Shown: positions 26,386-36,779, counted from the stretch's first letter. The stretch is DNA of 64,000 nucleotides from G963664935 sp963664935 (GCA_963664935.2 CAXXSE010000001.1:186001-250000), one strand, 5' to 3'. Made by a program: numbers and translations. Notes: generated by a model from the letters alone, not told the origin.

Positions 26386-27028
26386 TCAGAGAAACAACTG
26401 TTCCCGTTCTCGCGGATACTCGGTTCGATCCGAACTATCGGGCAGATACAACACTAGATTATCCTTGATCAAAGTGCTGAACTTTATCATGATCTCTTCC
26501 CCGGATTCCGTCATAAACCGGTGGGTACTGACTTCGGAACGCCGCGGCAGATCAATTTCCATATCACATCCTTGCACTACCGTCGGGACCCCGACGATAA
26601 GCTTGCATCCATAGGACAGCAATTTGGCTTGGAATCGGCACGACAGTAGGTTGGAAAGCTCCCCAACCCAATTCCGAAGATCCTGGTTGCTAACCTCTTG
26701 ATTTTCAGCTGGAAACGTCTGTCGTAAAATGGTGGGTGAATATCGGGTGACGAGGGATGCTCTCAAATACTCAGAAGTAACCCCGATAAACCCGATCAAA
26801 GCACTTTCATCAAGTGCTACGTGCTACGTGTCTAACGACACCGGGTCCTATCGGTTTTATTTTTAAACCGTGGTCTCCAAATAATTCGATACAGGAATCG
26901 GATAACTCTTCAACAAACGCTGTTCGGGGATTCGATATTAAATCGACGGATATTGCGTTTAATAGCATCGGTAAGTCTAATGTTTTTTTAGGCGTTACGG
27001 TTTTTCCATAAACCGCTTTAACTAACAA
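26386..27028 (-). pseudogene. CheX-like protein, broken by a 7-bp tandem duplication
   Basis: Two frames that together give a protein of about 212 residues. 27028-26810 encodes MLVKAVYGKTVTPKKTLDL to KPIGPGVVRHVA. The second frame continues LDESALIGFIGVTSEYLRAS, then LRNWVGELSNLLSCRFQAKL and VPTVVQGCD to 26386. At the junction the minus strand reads CAC GTAGCAC GTAGCAC TTGATG: removing one GTAGCAC restores a continuous frame. The ELSNLL/GxP pattern resembles the CheX/CheC phosphatase-type fold of chemotaxis and c-di-GMP systems. It lies 42 bp upstream of pmbA in position but is transcribed the same way, after it. Confidence 0.6.
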
Positions 27029-27070
27029 GAACTCCTCACTCAGTATAGCAGCAAACCCACAATTCCAATT

Positions 27071-28435
27071 CTATCCGCCCTCCACGCTACCGGCCACGGT
27101 CATTTCTTCGATTAATATTGAACCCGTGCGTATATTCCCACGTAAATCAACATCGTTGCCCACGGCGACGATGTTGTTATATATATCCCGCAAATTTCCG
27201 GCAATGGTGATTTCTTCCACCGGATATTGGATTTGTCCGTTCTCAATCCAAAATCCCGAAGCACCCCGCGAATAATCGCCCGTTACTATATTTACGCCTT
27301 GCCCCATAACCTCCGTAACCAATACGCCGTTCCCCATCCGCTGCATCAAATCGCTTTGATCCGATCCACCCACATCGATAGTGAGATTATGCACACCCCC
27401 GGCGTTCCCGGTCGTTTGCAAACTCAGCTTCCGTGCCGAATAGGAACTGAGGACATAGGATTCGAGAATGCCATCCTTTACAATATCACGGTTTTTCGTA
27501 CTAACCCCTTCGCCGTCGTAAGGCACGCTTCCCAGCGCTTTTTTAAGGTGTGGCTGCTCGTGGATGTGAATATTGGGAGGAAAGATTTGTTTACCCAAGG
27601 AGTCCAATAAAAACGAAGATTTTCGATAAAGACTTGCGCCTTTGATTGCTCCGATGAAATGGCCCAACAGACTCGCCGCGACTTCGGGCGCAAACAGGAC
27701 AGGACATTGTCTTGTACTCAAAGATCGCCCATTCAGTCTTCTGAGCGTACGTTCAGCCGCTTTTCGGCCCACTACCTCCGATGTTTCCAGTTCGGTACGA
27801 TCCCGCGCCACGGTAAACCAATAATCGCGTTGCATACTTTCACCTCGTTGGCCCAATACACAGCAGCTGACACTGTGTCGGCTAACCGGGTACCCGTGGT
27901 TGAAACCCAGGCTATTGGCAAGCACTTGGATTCCGTGGTGGGTCGTGACGCTGGCGCCTTCGGAATTATTGATATCCGGGTGGAATTCCCGCGCGACATT
28001 TTCACATTGCACGGCCAAATCGATTGCCTGATCCGCACTCAATTGCCAGGGGTGATACAAATCCAGATCGGGAAACTCCGTTACCAATAAGGCTTCATCG
28101 GGCAGCCCATTATATTCATCGGCGGTGGAATATTTTGCGATCCAACAGGCGGCTTTAACGCTTTCCTTGATAGCCGATGCAGTCAAATCTGTGGTGCTGG
28201 AAGAACCCTTGCAGCGCCCGAAATACACCGTTACACCAACCCCTTGATCGCGGTGATGTTCGATTGTTTCAACGTCTCCGAGACGGGCGGTTACGGTCAA
28301 ACCCCGGTCAAGGCTGATACCTGCTTCGGCACTGCTCGCACCCTGTTTTTTGGCTTCGGTCAAAATATCGTCGCCAATCGATTTAAGACGATCTAAATCC
28401 TTCTCGGTGTAATGAGATTCCGCTAAGTTGGACAA
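27071..28435 (-). CDS. pmbA: TldE/PmbA metalloprotease partner
   Basis: A 454-residue U62-family protein, the non-catalytic half of the TldD/TldE heterodimer that degrades unfolded peptides and matures modified peptides such as microcins. Landmarks: ARLGDVETIEHHRDQGVGVTVYFG near the N-terminus, the middle LFAPEVAASLLGHFIGAIKG, DGEGVSTKNRDIVKDGILESY and GNAGGVHNLTID, and the C-terminal ASGFWIENGQIQYPVEEITI. It lacks the HExxxH zinc site, as expected for TldE. It follows tldD by 13 bp on the same strand, so subunits are coexpressed. Its length agrees with E. coli PmbA (450). Confidence 0.93.
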   Translation of the reverse strand: MSNLAESHYTEKDLDRLKSIGDDILTEAKKQGASSAEAGISLDRGLTVTARLGDVETIEHHRDQGVGVTVYFGRCKGSSSTTDLTASAIKESVKAACWIAKYSTADEYNGLPDEALLVTEFPDLDLYHPWQLSADQAIDLAVQCENVAREFHPDINNSEGASVTTHHGIQVLANSLGFNHGYPVSRHSVSCCVLGQRGESMQRDYWFTVARDRTELETSEVVGRKAAERTLRRLNGRSLSTRQCPVLFAPEVAASLLGHFIGAIKGASLYRKSSFLLDSLGKQIFPPNIHIHEQPHLKKALGSVPYDGEGVSTKNRDIVKDGILESYVLSSYSARKLSLQTTGNAGGVHNLTIDVGGSDQSDLMQRMGNGVLVTEVMGQGVNIVTGDYSRGASGFWIENGQIQYPVEEITIAGNLRDIYNNIVAVGNDVDLRGNIRTGSILIEEMTVAGSVEGG

Positions 28436-28448
28436 GTGATTCTCCTAA

Positions 28449-29894
28449 TCAAATACTGGTGCCGCCGACGGTTAAGCCATCGATTTTAATGGTAGGTTGA
28501 CCTACCCCCACCGGGACGCTTTGCCCTTCCTTACCGCAAGTACCCACGCCGCTATCCAATTTCAGATCGTTTCCAACCATGGAAACCCGAGTCAGTACAT
28601 CCGGGCCATTGCCGATCAACGTAGCGCCTTTGACCGGGCGGGTGACTTTCCCGTTTTCAATCAAGTAGGCTTCACTGGCGGAAAAAACAAATTTTCCGGA
28701 CGTGATATCCACCTGACCGCCACCAAAATTCTTAGCGTACAGTCCCTTGGAAACCGATGCGATGATTTCATCGGGCTGGTGGGGACCTTCCATCATATAG
28801 GTGTTGGTCATGCGGGGCATGGGTAGGTGCGCATACGATTCCCGGCGGCCGTTTCCGGTAGACTCGGTATTCGTCAGCCGCGCATTCAACTTGTCCTGCA
28901 TATAACCCTTCAGTATCCCATTTTCGATCAAAACCGTATTCTGTGTCGGCGTGCCTTCGTCGTCAATATTCAGTGAGCCACGACGACCCGGTAACGTACC
29001 GTTGTCAACCACGGTACATAAATCCGAGGCGACACGTTCTCCGATACGCCCACTGAACGCCGACGTGCCTTTTCGGTTGAAATCGCCTTCCAAACCATGC
29101 CCGATCGCCTCGTGCAATAAAATCCCGGGCCATCCCGGACCCAGTACGACGGTCATGTTACCTGCCGGCGCATCATCCGATTCCAAGTTAACCGTTGCCT
29201 GCCTGAGTGCTTCTTCGGCATATCCCATGGCACGGTCTTCGTCTAGAAAATGGTGGTAACCCGTTCGCGCCCCGCCTCCGGAACTTCCCTGCTCCCTCCG
29301 GCCATTCCGCTCAATAATCACGCTGACATTCATGCGCACCAAGGGGCGAACATCGCCGTGAAGCGACCCACCACGCGCAGCCACCAAAATTACATCATGA
29401 ACTCCGACCAAGCTGACGATCACCTGCTCTATTCTGGAGTCCTTTTTACGAATTTCCTCATCCACCCGTTTCAAAAGCGCGATCTTATCTTCTTCGGAAA
29501 TCGATTTGAGGGGATCAAAGGGAGCGTACAAATCCAAACCGTAAGCTCGTGTTTGGATTCTTCGTTGCCCCTCCAACCCGCTCCTTGCAATACTCTTAAC
29601 ATTGTTTGCGGCGTCCAACAAAGCGGTCAAATCAATGTCGTCGCTGTAAGCAAAACCGGTTTTCTCACCGGAAACAGCGCGCACACCGGCGCCTTTCTCG
29701 ATATTGTGGCTGCCTTCCTTGACGATACCGTCTTCCAATATCCATGATTCGTAACGGCTGACCTGGAAATATATATCGGCGGCGTCAATCGAGGCTCCCT
29801 GCAAATGGCCCATGACCTGATCGATATCATTATCGGCCAATCCGGCGGGAGAAAGTATGGATTGTCTTGCAATAGCGAGTGAATCGTTTGACAT
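28449..29894 (-). CDS. tldD: TldD metalloprotease
   Basis: The catalytic zinc subunit of TldD/TldE. 481 residues from the ATG at 29894 (MSNDSLAIARQS), preferred over an upstream in-frame start because AGGAAT lies just before it and the upstream extension is not conserved in type. Zinc motif LLHEAIGHGLEGDFNRKG, TldD-typical GTLPGRRGSLNIDDEGTP, LINYA-like AYLIENGKVTRPVKG and the glycine-rich SGVGTCGKEGQSVPVGVGQP near the C-terminus. The neighbours (yhdP and nitrilase upstream, pmbA downstream) match the gammaproteobacterial arrangement. Confidence 0.93.
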   Translation of the reverse strand: MSNDSLAIARQSILSPAGLADNDIDQVMGHLQGASIDAADIYFQVSRYESWILEDGIVKEGSHNIEKGAGVRAVSGEKTGFAYSDDIDLTALLDAANNVKSIARSGLEGQRRIQTRAYGLDLYAPFDPLKSISEEDKIALLKRVDEEIRKKDSRIEQVIVSLVGVHDVILVAARGGSLHGDVRPLVRMNVSVIIERNGRREQGSSGGGARTGYHHFLDEDRAMGYAEEALRQATVNLESDDAPAGNMTVVLGPGWPGILLHEAIGHGLEGDFNRKGTSAFSGRIGERVASDLCTVVDNGTLPGRRGSLNIDDEGTPTQNTVLIENGILKGYMQDKLNARLTNTESTGNGRRESYAHLPMPRMTNTYMMEGPHQPDEIIASVSKGLYAKNFGGGQVDITSGKFVFSASEAYLIENGKVTRPVKGATLIGNGPDVLTRVSMVGNDLKLDSGVGTCGKEGQSVPVGVGQPTIKIDGLTVGGTSI

Positions 29895-29935
29895 ATTCCT
29901 AATACAATTATGCTTCGTGTTAAAAGTTATAGAGA

Positions 29936-30760
29936 TCAGTTTAAACCACACACTAACCGTCGATGATTCAGGGCCGGGAAAGACACCCGGATTTTCCGGA
30001 GCAATTCACAATCAACTTCTCCGCAAGCGATTCCCGAACCGCTTGTGATTTCAGAAACCACCTTTCCCCAGGGATCGACAATCATACTGTGCCCATAGGT
30101 TTCACGGCCATTGAGATGAAACCCACCCTGATTCGAAGCGACTACATAACAAAGATTTTCCACAGCGCGGGTGCGCACCAACAAATCCCAATGAGCCGCA
30201 CCGGTTTTTGCCGTAAACGCTGAGGGTAACACCAGAATTTCCATTCCCTCATCGATCATTTGCCTGAATAATTCCGGGAATCTCAAATCATAACAAACAG
30301 CAACCCCGATTTTTCCAAAAGGCGAATCCAATACCAATGCATTTTCGCCGGCTTCGATGGTCTCCGATTCCTGATACTGCTCCTCGGTGCCGGGTACATT
30401 GACGTCGAAGAGGTGGATTTTGTCATAGCGCGCAACCCGTTCGCCCATGTCGTTAAACACCAAACACGCCGCCCGTATTTTATTTTTAGAATCGGCCACC
30501 ATCGGAATGGTTCCCGACACTATCCATATAGAATGTTGCTTGGAAACCCGTGATAAAAATTCTTGAATCGGGCCACCCTCGTCGGCTTCTTTATGATCGA
30601 GTTTGTCGAATTCGGTTTCGCCCATCAACGCGAAATTTTCGGGCAAGACTACCAATCGCGCATCCGCCTTAACCGCGTCGCTAATCAAGCGCTCCACTTC
30701 AATAAGATTAGCCCTCACATCGGGACTGGACGCCATTTGAACCGCCGCGCATTTAGTCAT
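29936..30760 (-). CDS. nitrilase-family amidase (Nit1-like, deaminated glutathione amidase)
   Basis: A 274-residue carbon-nitrogen hydrolase with the full catalytic set: E41 in VVLPENFALMG, K114 in ARYDKIHLFDV and C156 in GVAVCYDLRFPELFR. The YDKIHLFDVNVPG loop is typical of the Nit1/NitFhit subgroup, which repairs deaminated glutathione. The start overlaps the yhdP stop by 4 bp (30757-30760), so it is translationally coupled. It sits between yhdP and tldD, as in many gammaproteobacteria. Cytoplasmic. Confidence 0.92.
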   Translation of the reverse strand: MTKCAAVQMASSPDVRANLIEVERLISDAVKADARLVVLPENFALMGETEFDKLDHKEADEGGPIQEFLSRVSKQHSIWIVSGTIPMVADSKNKIRAACLVFNDMGERVARYDKIHLFDVNVPGTEEQYQESETIEAGENALVLDSPFGKIGVAVCYDLRFPELFRQMIDEGMEILVLPSAFTAKTGAAHWDLLVRTRAVENLCYVVASNQGGFHLNGRETYGHSMIVDPWGKVVSEITSGSGIACGEVDCELLRKIRVSFPALNHRRLVCGLN

Positions 30761-33700
30761 TCCAACTTCTCTTTACTCTCTTCTTGGCCTGTATTCAAAC
30801 CACCAAAATCCATAATCCCATACCAGGCTCTATCCAACATCCCGCCTTTTCCCGGCAATCGCACGATTTTAGGATCGTCCCATTGACCCGTCATCGAATA
30901 CTGGGTACTCGCAATACTATCGACATCATCGCCGATGAGTTTTTGGGCGACATAAATAGCCGCGCCAACAGCAGGGCCACCTGCAATAGTGCCCGCGATC
31001 GGTAAACTTGCGGTACTTTTCGGAACAACCGTTATCAGTTGGTCAAAGTCCTTGGCGTTTAAACCGATCCTACCCGATCCATAAATTCGAGCCGCCACGG
31101 CATCGATAAACAAATCTTCGGTATGCGCATTGCCATTATCAATAACAAACTCTCCCTTAACCTTATCATAAGCCATACCTTCCGCATAAAGATCGCTAAA
31201 ATCAAAAGCTAATCGTCGGCGCCACGTATCCAGATTGAAAACTCCAAACGCCCGGCCCAGCCCCGGTTCAACGCCAAGCAAACGGCCCTCGCCAAAATCC
31301 AAAGTGACTTTTCCGCTGAGTTTATCCAGTGAAAATTGGTGCGGAGAACCATTCCAGCGTAGATTAAATCCGATTTCCGCGGTGCTTTCCTTTATGTCTT
31401 CACTGATTTTGAGTTGCGACAAAAACAAACCCAGGTCCCGCGCATCCAGCTGACCCTGGATTTCGGTCGCGTTCTTCAAATCTTTTCGAATCCAGCGTCC
31501 TGAAAGTGAAACCAGATGATTATCCGATTCAAACACGAAATAGTCAATGTTCAAGCCGTGAGGGTGACGCTGGGTTCGGAATTCGACATTGCCCAAATCG
31601 ATATCCTTCCAAACCAAGTGCTTACTTTTTAAAGCTAATTTCGGCAATTTTGCCGGATCGAAAAACGAATGCTCCTCAGTTGCCGAGGACCACGCATTGA
31701 TTTCCGGGATTTTGATAGATTCGAAATTCATGGTTAGCAACGCATCATCGGTCCATGTAGAGGGAATCGTTGCCTGGCCCGTTACGTACCGGCTTTTTAT
31801 GTTGGCAAGCCATGCCGCCTCTTGTTTGTCCGCATGGAGGGATATCGGACCGAAGTCTTGGTCACCCCACTTGAGCCTTCCCGTTTCCAGCTGAATCGAG
31901 TTCAACACGTCCGGGGAACTATCCTGATCTTGTGACTTGGAAGTATAGAATAACCACCAGGGCTCCAGTTTCAATTCATCTAATTGCACGCTCAAGTTAA
32001 GACCGGGTAAATTGCCTGTTTCAGGACTATTCCCGCCGATACTAACCGATCCTCGTTCAAACTCAAACTTTTCAGATTCCGGCTCGGAAAACACCAAATC
32101 AGCTCTCGCAATATCGGCGTAGCGAAGTCTTATCGGTGTTTTTTCCGCTTGCGCCAGGGCTACATCCAACCTAAAGTCTTTTTTAGCGGATTCCGATTTC
32201 CCCAAGGGTTCAGGTAACGATATTTCAATCCCTTGCAAATTCGATATGAGGCTGATGTCCGTATACAACGGGCCGTCTTTATCGAGTTTGGGGATTTTTA
32301 TCGACATTCGGTAATCCGCCCTCCCAACCATATCGTTCCAAAACGAATAAGGAAACTGCTGTTTTAGGGCTTTGATCGAAGCGACGCCATCGATTTGCAA
32401 ATCGAAATGTCGATCCTGCGTAGCCAAGCTAATATACACGGGCCCATCTAACATAACACCGTTGATATCTTCAATGGCAAGTTCATCCTCGGTAAAAGAC
32501 AGGTGGCCATCGATAGCGGTTGCGGTCAAATCTATAGCGTCCAGATGAATTAGAGCATCGCTCAATTCGGCGACTCCCTTGACTTTGGCCTCCAGGTCAC
32601 CGTCATCCAGGGGAATTTCCAGTTCCAGATTTATCCGGTTTTTGCCTTTGAACTCGGCAACCCGCAACAATGGATCGATCCGGTTCCTCAACGGCGATCG
32701 GGATAGAAAGTCCATGCTTTGCTCGACATCACCGTGAGCACTACCCAAAACGGTCAATATATCCCCATCAACCATGTCGGGAATTGTGACGACTGCATTG
32801 TCAATCGTTGCCCCTGACATTTTTCCAGAACCTGCATTGATCACAATCATTCGGTTATTGAACCGAACATCGCCTTCCAATTCGGTTAATTCAGGCCAAT
32901 CTTCATGATATACAAGAATTGCATCGCTGACATCGAAGCGGCATTGAAAAACGCCTTCGTCATGATCGAACGGAAACGCTTGGACGGGGCCATGGAATAG
33001 AAATTGCCCGTTTTTCACTCGGCCGGCCATAAATGCATGATCCAACCAATCGACGACATCTTCATCCATCGTCGTAACAGGTAAATACAAAGGCACATTT
33101 TCGGCATTTTTTCCATCGAATGCGACCTGTACATCCAAATGTGGAGAAACATTATCACCGTCCAAACTTAATTCAAAACGGGTGAAGGCATCCACCTCAC
33201 GGGTCACTATTTGGATGTTTTCGGAGCCGATCTTCCAATTGTCTCCAGAGTGTTCCCAATTTATTTCACCGCTTAGGAATTCTAAAGCTAAGGGTTGGCG
33301 AAAAAGAGTCGGTAAATAGACCTCCGCCTCCTTAGATTTCAATCCCAAAACGCCGTGGGTTGAATCCGTACAAACAAACCCGTTGAGATTTTTTAGCCCT
33401 GGAAAATCGTCCCAGGAATCGAGTTCGATTCGATTAAAATCGCCACACACGCCGACAACTTTGGCGCCACTTGCGGAATTAACATAACGTACGCTGAAAT
33501 CACGTATCTCGCCATTCGGCGAAATTTGTGTCAAATCGGCTTGTTGTCTATCGCTTAGAATATCGGAAGAGGACAATAACCCAATCAGATCCTCTATTCC
33601 AAGATAGGAAGCCGTTGCGTTTAGAGTTTCTATTTCACCCTCCGAGCCGTAGGCTGTTTCGACCGCTAATCGACTGGATGGCCATCGATTTCCTTTAAAC

Positions 33701-34647
33701 CAGACTTCCAGTTTGTTGGCGTCAAGCCGCCATCCTTCAAGGTGTTTCCGCCACCGAAACCAGCCTTCAAGATGCTCCAGCGAAACCGGGTTCGTTCCAA
33801 TTTCATTCGCTATTCGCAATACGGGTTGCCGCAATTTCAGTTGGCCTGAAACCGTCTGTACCCGAGAATCCTCCCAATCGCTCCAAAGTTGGAAGCTACC
33901 TGTTCCATCACCGATTTGGTAGCTCATTAAAGTTTGTCCGGCGAACAAATTCGCCAAACGAATCCCGACGCCCTCAATATAGAGTTGTCCGGTGCAACAA
34001 TCGGGTAAAAACAGATTACCGTGATAATCCATCAACACGGTTAATTTTTGACCCAAATCTTCAGGCAATTCGACCGCTGCGCCGATTTGATGTTGTTCAT
34101 TGGTATTAACAATACTGATATCGACACCCGAGAATTGCAATTTCCGGCCGTCTCCTTTTAAGTCCTGCCACTCGATATCGCTGTTAAGTAATTCAAAATA
34201 GCCGTCCTCGAACAACCAAGTCGGTGAATCGTCATTAGATTTCAATCCGACTATGGTCAACCCACCCTCTTTTTGGCGCCGGATAGTCAGATTGGCGCCG
34301 ACCACCGAAACCCAAGCGGGCGTTAATTCACCCTGGGTTAAAAGCCGCACCATATCCAAACCCACATTGATTTCTTCGAACGCCAATAACGATTGCCGCT
34401 CTTCAGAATCGAGGATCCGAACATCCTTTAATATCAATTCCGGGTTAAAGCCCCGCATTCGAGCTCGCAGTTTTAGGATTCTAACCGGCGCTTCTACGTA
34501 TTGGCTAATCCGGTGTTCCATGAAATCACGGTATGCATCGGCTTTTTGGATCAATAGACGGGTAAGGACTAACCCCAAGGCCAAAACAACTAATACAGTT
34601 AAACCAAACCACCGGGTTGAAACGATAAAGCGACGAATAAAAACCAC
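30757..34647 (-). CDS. yhdP: YhdP-family AsmA-like envelope protein (DUF3971)
   Basis: A 1296-residue protein with an N-terminal membrane anchor (about 13-33, WFGLTVLVVLALGLVLTRLL) and a very long periplasmic beta-rich repeat body. The C-terminal AsmA-like part reads LDFGEGRLLGVEPGLGRAFG, FDFSDLYAEGMAYDKVKGEF, then GSGRIGLNAKDFDQLITVVP and PIAGTIAGGPAVGAAIYVAQKL. The length matches E. coli YhdP (1266). YhdP is one of the AsmA-like bridges that carry phospholipid from inner to outer membrane. The start is GTG at 34647, 9 bp after the rng stop. The junction contains a 17-bp copy of the ACCTGAATCCGTG dispersed repeat that overlaps the start. Confidence 0.93.
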   Translation of the reverse strand: MVFIRRFIVSTRWFGLTVLVVLALGLVLTRLLIQKADAYRDFMEHRISQYVEAPVRILKLRARMRGFNPELILKDVRILDSEERQSLLAFEEINVGLDMVRLLTQGELTPAWVSVVGANLTIRRQKEGGLTIVGLKSNDDSPTWLFEDGYFELLNSDIEWQDLKGDGRKLQFSGVDISIVNTNEQHQIGAAVELPEDLGQKLTVLMDYHGNLFLPDCCTGQLYIEGVGIRLANLFAGQTLMSYQIGDGTGSFQLWSDWEDSRVQTVSGQLKLRQPVLRIANEIGTNPVSLEHLEGWFRWRKHLEGWRLDANKLEVWFKGNRWPSSRLAVETAYGSEGEIETLNATASYLGIEDLIGLLSSSDILSDRQQADLTQISPNGEIRDFSVRYVNSASGAKVVGVCGDFNRIELDSWDDFPGLKNLNGFVCTDSTHGVLGLKSKEAEVYLPTLFRQPLALEFLSGEINWEHSGDNWKIGSENIQIVTREVDAFTRFELSLDGDNVSPHLDVQVAFDGKNAENVPLYLPVTTMDEDVVDWLDHAFMAGRVKNGQFLFHGPVQAFPFDHDEGVFQCRFDVSDAILVYHEDWPELTELEGDVRFNNRMIVINAGSGKMSGATIDNAVVTIPDMVDGDILTVLGSAHGDVEQSMDFLSRSPLRNRIDPLLRVAEFKGKNRINLELEIPLDDGDLEAKVKGVAELSDALIHLDAIDLTATAIDGHLSFTEDELAIEDINGVMLDGPVYISLATQDRHFDLQIDGVASIKALKQQFPYSFWNDMVGRADYRMSIKIPKLDKDGPLYTDISLISNLQGIEISLPEPLGKSESAKKDFRLDVALAQAEKTPIRLRYADIARADLVFSEPESEKFEFERGSVSIGGNSPETGNLPGLNLSVQLDELKLEPWWLFYTSKSQDQDSSPDVLNSIQLETGRLKWGDQDFGPISLHADKQEAAWLANIKSRYVTGQATIPSTWTDDALLTMNFESIKIPEINAWSSATEEHSFFDPAKLPKLALKSKHLVWKDIDLGNVEFRTQRHPHGLNIDYFVFESDNHLVSLSGRWIRKDLKNATEIQGQLDARDLGLFLSQLKISEDIKESTAEIGFNLRWNGSPHQFSLDKLSGKVTLDFGEGRLLGVEPGLGRAFGVFNLDTWRRRLAFDFSDLYAEGMAYDKVKGEFVIDNGNAHTEDLFIDAVAARIYGSGRIGLNAKDFDQLITVVPKSTASLPIAGTIAGGPAVGAAIYVAQKLIGDDVDSIASTQYSMTGQWDDPKIVRLPGKGGMLDRAWYGIMDFGGLNTGQEESKEKLE

Positions 34648-34656
34648 GGATTCAGG

Positions 34657-36114
34657 TTAAAGCAACACCACGTCGTATTGTTCCTGGGTATACTGGGCCT
34701 CAACGCGGAATTTAACCCGGATGTCCAAAAACGTTTCCAATTCAGATAAACCATCGGCTTCTTCATCCAGCATCGTTTCCACCACCGCATTGGAAGCCAA
34801 TACCAATAGCTCCTGAACGTTATACTGTTTGACCTCTCGAACAATTTCTCGAAAAATCTCCAGACACACGGTTACCGGAGTCTTAACCACACTTCGGCCA
34901 CCACAGGTTTCGCAGGTCTCGCAAAGCACTCTCTCCAAACTTTCTCGGGTTCGCTTACGGCTCATTTCGACCAAACCTAAGGAAGAAACCTCACTGATAG
35001 AGGTCCTGGCGTGATCTTTTTCAAGATTCTTTTCCAACTCGCTCAATACCCGTTGCTTATGTTCATCGTCTTCCATATCGATAAAATCGATGATGATAAT
35101 TCCACCCAGATTGCGGAGGCGAATCTGGCGTGCGATGGTTTGTGTCGCTTCCAGATTGGTTTTGAAAACCGTATCCTCCAAGCTTCTGACACCGACATAC
35201 GCTCCGGTATTAACATCGATTGTAGTCATCGCCTCGGTTTGATCAAAAATCAAATACCCACCGGATTTGAGGATGACTTTCCGCGCCAGTGCTTTTTGGA
35301 TTTCGTCTTCGATCCCGTAAATTTCAAAAATCGGGCGTTCACCGCGATAATGTTCAATAATCGCATCGACTTCCGGCATGAAATCTTTAGCAAACTCGGT
35401 CAGACGCTCGTAAGTTTCGCGGGAATCAACGCGTATTTTTTCCACCTGTTCACGATAGAAATCACGCAAAGTACGAATACTTAAGGGAAGATCTTCATTC
35501 ACCAGGGTTTTAACCTGTGCGGTTTTAATCTTTTCGCTGATAACCTCCCACATCTTCAGCAAAATCGTCATATCCGCCCATAAAATTCTTTCCTCCGCGT
35601 ATTCGGCCACCGTTCGCGCGATAAATCCGCCACACTTTCGTTCTTCCCGGAATCGATCCAAAATCGTTCTGAGCCTTTCCCGTTCTTCTTCACACTCGAT
35701 TCGTTGCGAAACTCCCGACAAAGAAGAAGCGAAAGGCATATACACTTGGTAACGGGATGCAACGGAAATTTCCGTAGTCAATCGAGCGCCTTTGGTTCCT
35801 ATGGGGTCTTTGGCCACCTGCACAATCACTTCCTGACCTTCCTTCAGATATTGATCGATTCCGCCTTCCCCCAGTTGTTCTTGATCGTAACGACCCAGGT
35901 CGGAAGCGTGCAAAAATGCAGCCCGCTCTAATCCAATATCGACAAACGCCGCCTGCATTCCGGGCAGGACCCGGCAGATCTCACCCTTATATATATTTCC
36001 GACCAATCCTCGCCGCGAGGTCCGTTCGATCACCAACTCCTGAAGCACGCCGTTTTCGACCACGGCCACTCGGGTTTCAGGTGGGGTAATATTAATTAAT
36101 ATTTCGTCGCTCAT
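34657..36114 (-). CDS. rng: ribonuclease G
   Basis: A 485-residue RNase E/G family endoribonuclease. An S1 domain lies in the first 120 residues (GLVGNIYKGEICRVLPGMQ, AAFVDIGLERAAFLHASDL). The catalytic DNase I-like part has SGGYLIFDQTEAMTTIDVN (magnesium-binding aspartates) and GGIIIIDFIDMEDDEHKQRV. The zinc-link cysteines are in CETCETCGG. The length is close to E. coli RNase G (489), and there is no RNase E-type scaffold tail. Roles are 16S rRNA 5' maturation and mRNA decay. The start MSDEILINITPPETRVAV is the canonical one. It precedes yhdP and follows maf, as expected. Confidence 0.95.
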   Translation of the reverse strand: MSDEILINITPPETRVAVVENGVLQELVIERTSRRGLVGNIYKGEICRVLPGMQAAFVDIGLERAAFLHASDLGRYDQEQLGEGGIDQYLKEGQEVIVQVAKDPIGTKGARLTTEISVASRYQVYMPFASSLSGVSQRIECEEERERLRTILDRFREERKCGGFIARTVAEYAEERILWADMTILLKMWEVISEKIKTAQVKTLVNEDLPLSIRTLRDFYREQVEKIRVDSRETYERLTEFAKDFMPEVDAIIEHYRGERPIFEIYGIEDEIQKALARKVILKSGGYLIFDQTEAMTTIDVNTGAYVGVRSLEDTVFKTNLEATQTIARQIRLRNLGGIIIIDFIDMEDDEHKQRVLSELEKNLEKDHARTSISEVSSLGLVEMSRKRTRESLERVLCETCETCGGRSVVKTPVTVCLEIFREIVREVKQYNVQELLVLASNAVVETMLDEEADGLSELETFLDIRVKFRVEAQYTQEQYDVVLL

Positions 36115-36123
36115 GTTATTATT

Positions 36124-36719
36124 TTAGTTCTCAATTTCCCTAAATACGTTAATTCCAACTTTGTTTAGCAACTCGGCTGTCTCAAAAAGCGGAAGTCCCA
36201 TAACACCGGAAAAACTACCTTCCAACCGGGCAACGAACACCGCGCCAAAACCTTGAATCGCATATCCACCGGCCTTGCCCAGAGGCTCTCCAGTATTCCA
36301 ATAGGCCAGCATTTCCTGTTCCGCAATGTTCCGAAAGGTACTATACTGACACTTAATGCTTGCGAATGAGCCGTAGTCCTGATTGAAACCGCACTCAAGA
36401 CTTTGTGTTTTCGTCCAGCCAACAATTTCAGCATCGATAAGGCATGATCCTTATCTAGCGGCTTACCCAATACTCGATTATCCACGACAACTTCCGTATC
36501 CGCCGCAATTATGGGTAATTCTTCTTGCGCAAGCTCCTTTCCATGCAATGACTTTTCCGCCGCCAATCGCATCACGCGATGTTCAGGTATTTCGTCGTCA
36601 ATCGTTGATTCGTCTATGTATACCGGCAACACCGAAAATCGCACACCGATTTGCTCAAGCAACCTACGCCGTCTAGGTGAAGACGAAGCGAGAATTATCC
36701 GCGAATATTCGTTGTTCAC
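36124..36719 (-). pseudogene. maf: Maf-like nucleoside triphosphate pyrophosphatase, frameshifted
   Basis: Maf proteins hydrolyse modified or canonical NTPs (dTTP/UTP pyrophosphatase) as house-cleaners. The first frame has IILASSSPRRRRLLEQIG, the catalytic IAADTEVVVDNRVLGKPLD and MLKLLAGRKHKVLSAV. Near 36324 the reading shifts by one base: the second frame gives EQEMLAYWNTGEPLGKAGGY, AIQGFGAVFVARLEGSFSGV, MGLPLFETAELL. All Maf motifs are thus present across two frames, with a single missing base in ACATTGCGGAACAG. It may be a real inactivation or an assembly indel. It lies 9 bp upstream of rng in the same operon. Confidence 0.85.
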
Positions 36720-36779
36720 AGGACAAATCCGATAATAGGATTATCATATGAATCGGTTGTCAAGATTCTCATGGCGACG

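Noticed and set aside
35011..35484. Plus-strand ORF of 157 codons opposite rng
   Set aside because: Shadow of rng; no independent start or SD.
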